A stretch of 12,383 nucleotides of DNA, taken from contig JAJZXT010000070.1 of the NCBI GenBank assembly GCA_021806355.1, forward strand, positions 1 through 12,383. The letters are read 5' to 3'. The position numbers and the translations under genes are program-made. Positions 6,698-12,383 of the stretch are shown piece after piece. The first letter of the stretch is position 1. Each line of letters opens with the position of its first letter. The notes under the pieces are model-generated. The model was not told where the DNA came from, made no database searches, and worked only from the letters and a program-made list of their open reading frames with translations. This DNA is from Thermoplasmata archaeon (GTDB lineage Archaea > Thermoplasmatota > Thermoplasmata > Thermoplasmatales > Thermoplasmataceae).

Positions 6698-7311
6698 AGG
6701 ACTACAATACATTCATGAAAGATCTGGCATCATCAAAGCCAGCACCTGGAGGCGGTTCAGCAAGTGCCTTTGTTGGTGTTATATCGGCTTCACTATGCTC
6801 AATGGTTGCTTCGCTCACGTTCGGAAAAAAGAACTACGAAAATGTTCAGGCTGAAATTGAAAAATTAAGCGGAAAAGCAACAGATTATTCAGGGGAATTT
6901 GAGAGTCTTATGGATGAAGATGAAAAGGCTTTCAACTCCATGATGGAGGCAAGAAAGCTCCCAAAAACAGACGAACAATCCAAGAAGTTCCGGGATGATG
7001 AGATAACGAGAACGATGAAGCACGCTATTGCCATTCCGTGGAGGATTGCACAGCTTTGCTATAAAACAATGGAATTATCAAGGAGGCTATGCCAGGTTGG
7101 CAATAAGAATGCAATTACAGATGCAGCTGCAGCAGCCTTTCTGTCAAGCGCGGCAATTGAGGCAGTACTCCTGAACGTGAAGATTAACCTGAAGTCCTTA
7201 AAAGATGCAAAATTTGTTGAATCAGAGAACTTGAAACTACGATTATTCATGGAAATGTCCAGGAATCTAACTGAAGATATCAGGAAGCTCTCGAACCAAA
7301 GTCTCCAATAA
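6694..7311 (+). CDS. fchA: formimidoyltetrahydrofolate cyclodeaminase
   Basis: 205 aa from ATG 6694. This start gives the ATGA overlap with the preceding gene and has GGTG at 6682-6685 as a ribosome-binding site; a GTG nine bases upstream is less likely. It converts 5-formimidoyl-THF to 5,10-methenyl-THF with release of ammonia. The signature PAPGGGSASAF is at residues 16-26 near the folate site, and the long helical region ends with NKNAITDAAAAAFLSSAAIE followed by NVKINL, matching the family NxxxxxD...NxxINL pattern. The protein is all-helical, as in the known structures. Coupling to the formimidoyltransferase supports channelling of the intermediate. No frameshift is seen. Confidence 0.9.
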   Translation: MKDYNTFMKDLASSKPAPGGGSASAFVGVISASLCSMVASLTFGKKNYENVQAEIEKLSGKATDYSGEFESLMDEDEKAFNSMMEARKLPKTDEQSKKFRDDEITRTMKHAIAIPWRIAQLCYKTMELSRRLCQVGNKNAITDAAAAAFLSSAAIEAVLLNVKINLKSLKDAKFVESENLKLRLFMEMSRNLTEDIRKLSNQSLQ

Positions 7312-7392
7312 TGCATCTTTGGTGCTAACAAGCGAAGGTGCAAACTCCATGAGGATGAAATAGGTAATTCAAATTATCGGTAACGTAAATTC

Positions 7393-7402
7393 ATTAATAT
7401 TT
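7393..7402 (+). promoter_or_regulatory. TATA-like box of threonine ammonia-lyase
   Basis: ATTAATATTT is centred about 25 nt before the ATG at 7422, with no Shine-Dalgarno, fitting an independent leaderless promoter. The 110-bp gap also holds TAATTCAAATTA at about 7365-7376, a weak 5-bp dyad. Confidence 0.4.
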
Positions 7403-7421
7403 AGGCAAGGCATATAGATAG

Positions 7422-8654
7422 ATGTCCAACGACAATCTTGTTGAGCCAACAATGGAAGACATAAGGGAAGCCCACGAATTTCTCAGGGGCAAGATATGTC
7501 CCACTGCAATTGAATATTCTTCTACGTTTTCAAGCATCTATGGGGCACCTTTATATTTCAAGCTTGAGAATTTTCAGAAAACCGGATCTTTCAAGACCAG
7601 AGGTGCATTATTCAAGATTTCCAAGCTGACTGAAAAAGAACGGAATGATGGCGTTATAGCGTGCAGCGCCGGTAACCATGCACAGGGCGTGGCTTATGCG
7701 TCAAGAATCGCGAAGGTTTCCTCAAAGATCGTCATGCCTTCATATACGATCAGTGCCAAAATCAACGCAGTCAAATCTTATGGTGCTGAGGTTGTGCTTT
7801 TTGGAAATACATATGCGGAAGCATTTGAAGAGGCTAAGAGACTCTCAAAAATCGAGGGGAGAACATTCATTGACGGTTTCAACGATCGCTGGATAATAGC
7901 AGGACAGGGAACAATTGGACTTGAAATTATTGAGAAGCACCCTGATGTGGAAAACGTCATTATTCCGGTAGGTGGCGGTGGGCTCATATCTGGTATATCC
8001 AAGGTGTTAAAATTAGAAAACAAGAATATAAATGTCATAGGAGTTCAATCGGAAAACTGTGATTCTGTTGCTGAGACAATAAAGAGGGGAGAATATACGG
8101 TGAGCAGCAAAGGATTCACAATCGCAGACGGCATTGCGGTTCAAAACCCGGGAACCCTGAACATTCAAATGATAAAAAAATACGTTGATAAACTGGTTAC
8201 CGTAAGCGATGAATCCATGGCTTATGCCCTGTTTAAACTTCTTGAGCGCCATAAGATACTGGTAGAACCTTCGGCAGCATCGCCATTGGCTGCCATAATG
8301 GAAGGCAAAATCGATCTTAATGGCAAAAAGACAGTTGGAGTAGCATCAGGCGGAAACATAGATCTCTTGCTCTTATCAAAAATCATATATAAGTCAATGG
8401 AGAAAGACAAGGGACTTGTGAGAATAGAATGCAAAATACCGGACCGCCCTGGAACTCTCCAAATTATCACATCAACAATCTCCTCAACTGGGGCTAATAT
8501 ATTCCACGCCGAGGTGGATAACCTGAGCCATGACACTCCTCCCGGATATCAAAGCATTACATTCAGCATCAATCTCAGGGATTCAGATCATCTGGATGTC
8601 CTGCTTAAGAAGCTGGGGGATCTCGGTTACAAGTTTCATGTTTCGTCTTTTTAG
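7422..8654 (+). CDS. ilvA: threonine ammonia-lyase (threonine dehydratase) with ACT domain
   Basis: 410 aa, PLP-dependent fold-type II enzyme that deaminates threonine (and often serine) to 2-oxobutyrate and ammonia. The PLP lysine is K58 in GSFKTRGA; SAGNHAQG (82-89) and the glycine loop PVGGGGL (182-188) hold the cofactor, and VASGGNID (307-314) closes the site. Residues about 331-410 form one ACT-type domain (ECKIPDRPGTLQIIT), the layout of the about 400-aa archaeal and bacterial tdcB-like form rather than the longer biosynthetic form with two regulatory domains. It could serve isoleucine synthesis or catabolism; the histidine-catabolic pair just upstream favours catabolism, but the gap suggests separate transcription. 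Convergent with the DRG GTPase, 23 bp apart. Confidence 0.92.
   Translation: MSNDNLVEPTMEDIREAHEFLRGKICPTAIEYSSTFSSIYGAPLYFKLENFQKTGSFKTRGALFKISKLTEKERNDGVIACSAGNHAQGVAYASRIAKVSSKIVMPSYTISAKINAVKSYGAEVVLFGNTYAEAFEEAKRLSKIEGRTFIDGFNDRWIIAGQGTIGLEIIEKHPDVENVIIPVGGGGLISGISKVLKLENKNINVIGVQSENCDSVAETIKRGEYTVSSKGFTIADGIAVQNPGTLNIQMIKKYVDKLVTVSDESMAYALFKLLERHKILVEPSAASPLAAIMEGKIDLNGKKTVGVASGGNIDLLLLSKIIYKSMEKDKGLVRIECKIPDRPGTLQIITSTISSTGANIFHAEVDNLSHDTPPGYQSITFSINLRDSDHLDVLLKKLGDLGYKFHVSSF
8645..8654 (+). terminator. possible U-tract terminator at end of threonine ammonia-lyase
   Basis: GTCTTTTTAG carries five T and overlaps the stop codon; no hairpin precedes it. Archaeal transcription can stop at U-runs alone. 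Weak. Confidence 0.25.
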
Positions 8655-8677
8655 ACAGCATGAAGGATTCTTGACTT

Positions 8678-9784
8678 TTAGTTTCTGCTGACTATTGTTA
8701 TAATATCTCCATCTGCCACGGAATATTCAAGGCCAACTCTCATGTCGTTAACCTTGCTCCTGTCGCTCCTCAATATTGCATACTTGAATGATACCAGCAT
8801 CTCCCTGCTGATGTTTCTGCAAACATCCCTGACAGTGGTTCCTTCAGTAAGCACAAGGGGCCTTTCATAATCAATCTTGCCTGATTTATCTCTCAGGAAT
8901 ACTCTCACAAGGCTCAGCGACTGATATATCTCTTCCTTCAGTTCCTCAACGCCCTTCCCTGTAGATGCAGAGACTCTGGCAATTTTTCCAAATGATCTGA
9001 GCGAATCGATCTTTTCATCATCATGAGATAGATCGATCTTGTTGACCGCAATCATGCTTGGAAGATAGACTACGTTTCCCCTGAAAAAATCTATAAGATC
9101 ATCTGAATCCACATTTTCCCTGATATAAAGTTCGGCATTTGTTATCTTGAATTCCTTCGCAATGGCTTTTATCTGATCTTCAGGAAGCCTCAACGATTTG
9201 GGTTTCCTTATCCTGATGCCGCCAGTATTGGCCTTTTTCATGGAAATATTCTTTCTCTTTCTGTTAAGAACTATTCCGACCTTTCTCAATTCCTCTATAA
9301 TTTTATCCATGCCCTTTGCTTCATTGTCAGTCACCAACAGGACGAGATCGGCATTTCTGACGATTGCCAGAACCTCTCTTCCTCTCCCGGATCCCACAGA
9401 CGCATTCTCGATGATTCCCGGAAGATCAAGTATCTGGATCTGGCATCCCTTGTATTTCAAGGTTCCTGGAATAACTCTGAGAGTAGTGAAGGCAAAATTA
9501 CCCACCTCGCTACCGCTGTGTGTCATCGCGTTAACCAGGCTGCTTTTGCCTACATTTGGATATCCTACCAATGCAACTGTGGCATCTCCGGATTTTGGGA
9601 CCGAAAAACCACTTCCGCCTCCGGCCTTTTTATGGCTTTCGGCTTCCAATTGAAGCCTTGCCATTTTTGCTTTCAGAATACCAATATGGCTCTCAGTGGC
9701 CTTGTTGTACTTGGTCTTCTTTATTTCCTGTTCTATCTCCTTAATTCTGTCTTCTATCGTGGGCAATTTTATCTCAAAGCCCAA
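8678..9784 (-). CDS. drg: DRG-family GTP-binding protein with TGS domain
   Basis: 368 aa, typical for archaeal/eukaryotic developmentally regulated GTPases (Obg superfamily), thought to act with ribosomes in translation. N-terminal helical hairpin (9-50, KYNKATESHIGILKAK), glycine-rich GGGSGF, then the G domain: G1 GYPNVGKSS (74-82), switch T100/T101, G3 DLPG (120-123), the family-specific insert KANTGGIRI, G4 NKID (248-251), G5 SAS (272-274), and a TGS domain (about 292-367). The only start near the conserved N-terminus is TTG at 9784-9782; an in-frame TAA lies four codons upstream and the next ATG (residue 41) would remove conserved helix. The reverse strand upstream is AT-rich (tgcaaatagataagataaaa), a plausible leaderless promoter. 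Confidence 0.93.
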   Translation of the reverse strand: MGFEIKLPTIEDRIKEIEQEIKKTKYNKATESHIGILKAKMARLQLEAESHKKAGGGSGFSVPKSGDATVALVGYPNVGKSSLVNAMTHSGSEVGNFAFTTLRVIPGTLKYKGCQIQILDLPGIIENASVGSGRGREVLAIVRNADLVLLVTDNEAKGMDKIIEELRKVGIVLNRKRKNISMKKANTGGIRIRKPKSLRLPEDQIKAIAKEFKITNAELYIRENVDSDDLIDFFRGNVVYLPSMIAVNKIDLSHDDEKIDSLRSFGKIARVSASTGKGVEELKEEIYQSLSLVRVFLRDKSGKIDYERPLVLTEGTTVRDVCRNISREMLVSFKYAILRSDRSKVNDMRVGLEYSVADGDIITIVSRN

Positions 9785-9905
9785 ACAGCGATTTTATCTT
9801 ATCTATTTGCATGCTTTGTATCATCAATTATTTCACGGGATATCAGAATGATCCTGAAAGGATCGATCAACAAGTAAAATCATTGGGTTTCAAGTGCGAT
9901 ATTAT

Positions 9906-10028
9906 ATGGCAAATAGCAATAGGTATGCCATCCCTTATGATATCTTGAAAAAGGCTGATTTGATGAAAGAAAACAATATAATCGTTAAAAATAGTCAGGG
10001 ATATAAGGAGAAAAGATTTTCAGGATAA
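9906..10028 (+). CDS. possible 40-aa small protein
   Basis: ATG 9906 to TAA 10028. The composition is protein-like (IPYDILKKADLMKENNI, then GYKEKRF): basic, one amphipathic helix likely, no membrane segment. There is no ribosome-binding site, and no well-placed TATA box is obvious. It may be the 3' part of a decayed gene begun in the 9811-9948 frame. Low confidence. Confidence 0.2.
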   Translation: MANSNRYAIPYDILKKADLMKENNIIVKNSQGYKEKRFSG

Positions 10029-10045
10029 GAAATTACAACTTTAAG

Positions 10046-10052
10046 AAAAATT
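10046..10052 (-). terminator. possible U-tract terminator of the disulfide oxidoreductase
   Basis: The reverse strand reads AATTTTT about 21 nt after the stop codon at 10074. There is no strong stem; inferred from the T-run only. Confidence 0.25.
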
Positions 10053-10073
10053 ATCAATGTCTTAAGAACCTGG

Positions 10074-10733
10074 TTAATCGCCTATCCTCTTGAAAGCTTC
10101 CACAACGTGATCTGCAAATTCATCCTCAGGAAGTGCCCCTACAAACTGGACATCATCATTAATTACGATATGCGGTACACTTGAAACACCAAATTTTGAT
10201 GCATCCTCCTGGAATTCATGGGTTTCGATCATTTCCCCTATGATGTTTGGATTGGCAATTGCAAATTTATGTGCAATCTTAACCGCCCTGGGGCAGTATG
10301 GGCATGTTGGTGTAACGAAAACCTTTATTTTTACAGGTTTATCAATCTTTGAGATTTTAGCAAGAACGCTTTCATCAATCTCTTTATCAGTTCTGGAAAC
10401 GGCCTCAATATCCTCAATGAGTGTACTGAATTCATAACCGGATGGTATCCCATAATATCTTACCCTGCTATCCTCAATCCCGTTGCCTGTAACTATAATT
10501 GCTGGATACTTCTCAATACTATGTTTCGAAACAAGAGGATCATTTTCCATGACTACCTCGCATGTTATTTTTTTATCAAGTTCTGTCAGTTCATTGCAAA
10601 GGGTAACAGTTTCAGTGCAATACTTGCAGTCGTCGCCTTCCTTGACGAAGACAATCAGTTTCACATCGTGCACCAAGATTTTTTGAAATTCAGTGGTTAA
10701 GAGCTTTCTGTATTCGTCATTTATCAGTGGCAT
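10074..10733 (-). CDS. pdo: protein disulfide oxidoreductase, two thioredoxin folds
   Basis: 219 aa, the usual size for the glutaredoxin-like PDO of thermophilic archaea, which forms or isomerises cytosolic disulfides. Two tandem thioredoxin-fold units each keep a CxxC: CKYC (36-39) in the N-terminal unit and CPYC (144-147) in the C-terminal unit. Each has its cis-proline partner (KYPAIIV, 75-81; SVPHIVI, 185-191). No signal peptide or membrane segment, so cytosolic. The ATG at 10733 has a TATA-like box about 24 nt upstream. It is divergent from the metallo-hydrolase. CPYC is the more oxidising, glutaredoxin-type motif, so the C-terminal site is the likely oxidase site. It could also help reduce ribonucleotide reductase, but nothing here proves that. 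Confidence 0.92.
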   Translation of the reverse strand: MPLINDEYRKLLTTEFQKILVHDVKLIVFVKEGDDCKYCTETVTLCNELTELDKKITCEVVMENDPLVSKHSIEKYPAIIVTGNGIEDSRVRYYGIPSGYEFSTLIEDIEAVSRTDKEIDESVLAKISKIDKPVKIKVFVTPTCPYCPRAVKIAHKFAIANPNIIGEMIETHEFQEDASKFGVSSVPHIVINDDVQFVGALPEDEFADHVVEAFKRIGD

Positions 10734-10750
10734 CGTATATCATCATAGCC

Positions 10751-10761
10751 GTTTATTTAAG
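10751..10761 (-). promoter_or_regulatory. TATA-like box of the disulfide oxidoreductase
   Basis: The reverse strand reads CTTAAATAAAC, centred about 24 nt before the ATG at 10733, with no Shine-Dalgarno. Fits a leaderless promoter. Confidence 0.45.
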
Positions 10762-10882
10762 TTTTAGCGAAGAACGATGATTGTTACTTTGAGTGCATAG
10801 GAAAATCCGGAAAGCTCAAGACCTGCTTCTGCCCTCACTCTTTTCAAGCGAAGCCGAACTAAACTTAACGGCAAATACCAAC

Positions 10883-10890
10883 ATTTATGT
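10883..10890 (+). promoter_or_regulatory. TATA-like box of the metallo-hydrolase
   Basis: ATTTATGT is centred about 26 nt before the ATG at 10913 and about 35 nt before the ATG at 10922. It helps reject the long GTG-initiated version starting at 10793, whose first 40 residues would overlap this promoter. Confidence 0.35.
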
Positions 10891-10912
10891 GCTTATGGCG
10901 AATATTTCCAAC

Positions 10913-11587
10913 ATGGCAGGAATGGTTTCTCTCAAGAAAATAACTGTGGGACAGCTCATGACAAACTGTTATGTAATTGGGAGTGCGGGAGAATGTGCAA
11001 TTCTCGATCCCGGCGGAAACAGCAAATTAGTAATGAAGTATATTGAGGAATCAAAGCTCATCCCTAAATTTATACTTGCAACGCACGGTCATTTCGATCA
11101 CGTAATATCGGTTGATGAACTGAGAAAGCGATATGATGCAATTTTCAAAATAAGCTCCAAAGAGGTGCCGATAATGAAAGAATCGGAAACTTTAATTGGT
11201 GAAATCATTCATGGGGCTGATTTTAAAGCCCCAAAACCAGACGAGACCTTTATTGGGCATACCAAAGTGGCATTCGGAGAAGTGGAGTTGGTAGGAACTG
11301 AATACCCGGGGCACACACCGGGAAGCACGATCTTTTCCTTTGATAACAATCTCCTGACAGGGGACACGTTGTTTGCTGGTGGAATCGGGAGAATTGATGT
11401 GGGTGGTTCAGAGGCAGACATGGTGGAAAGCCTCGAAAAATTATGGACAATAGGAGAAGAATATAAGGTATATCCCGGGCACGGGGAATCGTCAACGATG
11501 AGAAGGGAAAAAATGATTAACACCATATTCAAGTACGCTGTCGAGAACAGGTCACTGCTATCCTATAAGGGTTCAAGGATACTTTAG
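10913..11587 (+). CDS. metallo-beta-lactamase-fold hydrolase, glyoxalase II-like
   Basis: 224 aa from ATG 10913. The frame is open back to a GTG at 10793, but the family normally begins a few residues before the TVGxLxTNCY motif, so 10913 or 10922 is preferred; 10895 is also possible. Metal ligands, numbered from 10913: THGHFDH (H58, H60, D62, H63), H134 in YPGHTPGS, D151 in LTGDTLF and H190 in YPGHGES, a complete dinuclear zinc/iron site. This resembles the about 210-aa hydroxyacylglutathione-hydrolase-like group that lacks the C-terminal helical substrate domain of true glyoxalase II. The substrate is unknown: a thioester of a low-molecular-weight thiol or a lactone-type ester is likely. 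Its 3' end overlaps the adenosyltransferase gene by 15 bp, tail to tail. Confidence 0.88.
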   Translation: MAGMVSLKKITVGQLMTNCYVIGSAGECAILDPGGNSKLVMKYIEESKLIPKFILATHGHFDHVISVDELRKRYDAIFKISSKEVPIMKESETLIGEIIHGADFKAPKPDETFIGHTKVAFGEVELVGTEYPGHTPGSTIFSFDNNLLTGDTLFAGGIGRIDVGGSEADMVESLEKLWTIGEEYKVYPGHGESSTMRREKMINTIFKYAVENRSLLSYKGSRIL

Positions 11588-12103
11588 TGGCCATATCTCC
11601 TCCTGTACACCAAGCCTGCGGTTTGAAACAAGTGCATGATAAAAAAAGAGGCTTGAGAGCCGGTTCATGTATCCCTGGATCGACTTGGCAACCTCTCTCT
11701 CTGACGCAATCCTTGTAACATCTCTTTCTGCTCTCCTGCAAACAGTCCTTGCTATATGCAGAGTGGCAGCTTCCTGCGAACCCCCCTGAAGAACAAAAAG
11801 TGTCACTTTGCCAACTTCCTTGCTATATATGGCAATCTTATCCTCAAGCCATTTAACTCTCGTTTCGTCAAGGGTTCTTCCTCTCCCTTTAAGAGTTATG
11901 TGCTCTCCAACCGTGAATAAGTCTCTCTGGACCTCTTCAAGATCAGATTTAATGTCTTCCCACTTTGATATGGCTCTTGCATAGCCGACAAACGAATTGA
12001 GTTCATCAAGATCGCCTTCCAGATCAATAATCATAGAGCCTTTGTTAACACGTTCGCCTGTACCGGTATCAGTTTCTCCTTTGTCTCCCTTGCCAGTATA
12101 CAT
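11573..12103 (-). CDS. pduO: PduO-type cob(I)alamin adenosyltransferase
   Basis: 176 aa from ATG 12103-12101. The frame is open to 12196, but the family N-terminus YTGKGDKGET sits right after this ATG and the extra 31 residues look unrelated, so the shorter form is chosen. It transfers adenosyl from ATP to cob(I)alamin, giving adenosylcobalamin. Motifs: ATP-binding TGKGDKGET (3-11) with RVNKGS (18-23), GDLDELNSFVGYAR (30-43), CRRAERDV (122-129) and YMNRLSSLFF (145-154), in the trimeric helical-bundle order. Shares an intergenic region with the membrane protein at 12189. Functional link inside this window: the class II reductase at 2134-5565 needs this cofactor. Confidence 0.92.
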   Translation of the reverse strand: MYTGKGDKGETDTGTGERVNKGSMIIDLEGDLDELNSFVGYARAISKWEDIKSDLEEVQRDLFTVGEHITLKGRGRTLDETRVKWLEDKIAIYSKEVGKVTLFVLQGGSQEAATLHIARTVCRRAERDVTRIASEREVAKSIQGYMNRLSSLFFYHALVSNRRLGVQEEIWPLKYP

Positions 12104-12117
12104 AATTGATAATGTGT

Positions 12118-12177
12118 CCCTTAATTGTAAATGTTGCTGAATTTTGCACTGAAGCAAATTATAAGTGCAATTAAGGG
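12118..12177. promoter_or_regulatory. divergent promoter region with perfect inverted repeats
   Basis: CCCTTAATTG (12118-12127) and CAATTAAGGG (12168-12177) are perfect 10-bp inverted copies. Read in its own direction, each gene has CAATTAAGGG ending 14 nt (adenosyltransferase, ATG 12103) or 11 nt (membrane protein, ATG 12189) before its start. A second, inner inverted pair, TTGCACT (12144-12150) and AGTGCAA (12164-12170), flanks the TATA-like TTATA at 12159-12163, which is about 27 nt before ATG 12189. Shared regulator binding or a common core-promoter/initiator element is inferred. Confidence 0.5.
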
Positions 12178-12188
12178 CTTTTGTTTCA

Positions 12189-12383
12189 ATGGCCATAGAG
12201 AGAAACCTGCTCAGGGCGGGTATAATATCCGGAGGGTTCTGGGGTGTATTTACAGGTTTTTTTTCCTATCTCATTTTATCACTCAACAGGACTCAGGTCA
12301 CGGCCTTTCTTATCTCAAGTGGGAACCCAAAAAATCCAATCGCATTTCAAACATTTGCCTTTGCCTTGGTTGTTGTTCTCATT
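12189..12383 (+). CDS. membrane protein, N-terminal fragment cut by window edge
   Basis: 65 codons from ATG 12189 to the window edge without a stop. Residues about 10-32 (AGIISGGFWGVFTGFFSYLI) form one hydrophobic helix, and a second starts near residue 51 (AFQTFAFALVVVLI), so a multi-pass membrane protein is likely. The TATA-like box at 12159-12163 and the absence of a Shine-Dalgarno fit a leaderless start. No family is recognised from this piece. Because it shares a symmetric promoter region with a cobalamin adenosyltransferase, a role in cofactor uptake is possible but not shown. Confidence 0.6.
   Translation, partial: MAIERNLLRAGIISGGFWGVFTGFFSYLILSLNRTQVTAFLISSGNPKNPIAFQTFAFALVVVLI

Larger units (their letters stand above)
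9785..10073. other. 289-bp intergenic region, possibly with small or decayed ORFs
   Basis: Between the DRG start and the disulfide oxidoreductase stop, both on the minus strand. The plus strand has two short overlapping frames: 9811-9948 (45 codons, containing YQNDPERIDQQVKSLGFK) and 9906-10028 (40 codons). They could be pieces of one frameshifted gene, but no family is recognised. A 6-bp hairpin GATCCT-gaa-AGGATC lies at 9850-9864. The rest is AT-rich and unremarkable. Confidence 0.35.

Noticed and set aside
10793..10912. N-terminal 40-residue extension of the metallo-hydrolase from a GTG
   Set aside because: The residues show no family similarity, the family begins near TVGQLMTNCY, and a TATA-like box lies inside the extension.
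12104..12196. N-terminal 31-residue extension of the adenosyltransferase
   Set aside because: The family N-terminus starts at YTGKGDKG; the extension overlaps the divergent promoter and the start of the membrane gene.

Overview
The window looks like chromosomal DNA from a thermoacidophilic euryarchaeon of the Thermoplasmatales type (Thermoplasma/Ferroplasma relatives). This is inferred from gene content: a DRG-family GTPase with a TGS domain, a two-thioredoxin-fold protein disulfide oxidoreductase, an intein-bearing class II ribonucleotide reductase, and separate formimidoyltransferase and cyclodeaminase genes. AT-rich TATA-like boxes about 24-27 nt upstream of many start codons also point to archaea with mostly leaderless transcripts. 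I could not run a database search, so the genus is open.

Left end (1-1310) is a mobile-element zone. An IS5-type DDE transposase is read leftward and cut by the window edge. A 100-aa protein of unknown function diverges from it and shares its TATA region. Next comes a short IS605-like remnant: two subterminal-type hairpins bracketing a decayed tnpB tail. The right end of this remnant supplies the stop codon of the next gene.

Ribonucleotide reductase block (1304-5565, minus strand). The large class II (adenosylcobalamin) reductase carries a 367-aa LAGLIDADG intein placed immediately before the catalytic thiyl-radical cysteine. It is followed without a gap (TAGATG) by a 103-aa helical protein, then by a protein with an Sm-like N-terminal region and three membrane segments. 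A nested palindrome lies in front of the reductase.

Amino-acid catabolism block (5798-8654, plus strand). Glutamate formimidoyltransferase and formimidoyltetrahydrofolate cyclodeaminase overlap by ATGA and together take formimidoylglutamate (from histidine) to glutamate and methenyl-THF. A threonine ammonia-lyase with a C-terminal ACT domain follows from its own promoter.

Right part (8678-12383). A DRG-type GTPase and a protein disulfide oxidoreductase lie on the minus strand. A glyoxalase-II-like metallo-hydrolase lies on the plus strand, tail to tail (15-bp overlap) with a PduO-type cob(I)alamin adenosyltransferase on the minus strand. The latter makes the cofactor used by the class II reductase. 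A membrane protein diverges from the adenosyltransferase and runs off the right edge; the shared promoter region contains a perfect 10-bp inverted repeat, one arm in front of each gene. Most of the window is ordinary housekeeping and catabolic sequence; the points worth a second look are the intein site, the coupled 103-aa protein, the Sm-like membrane protein, the IS605 derivative and the two promoter palindromes.
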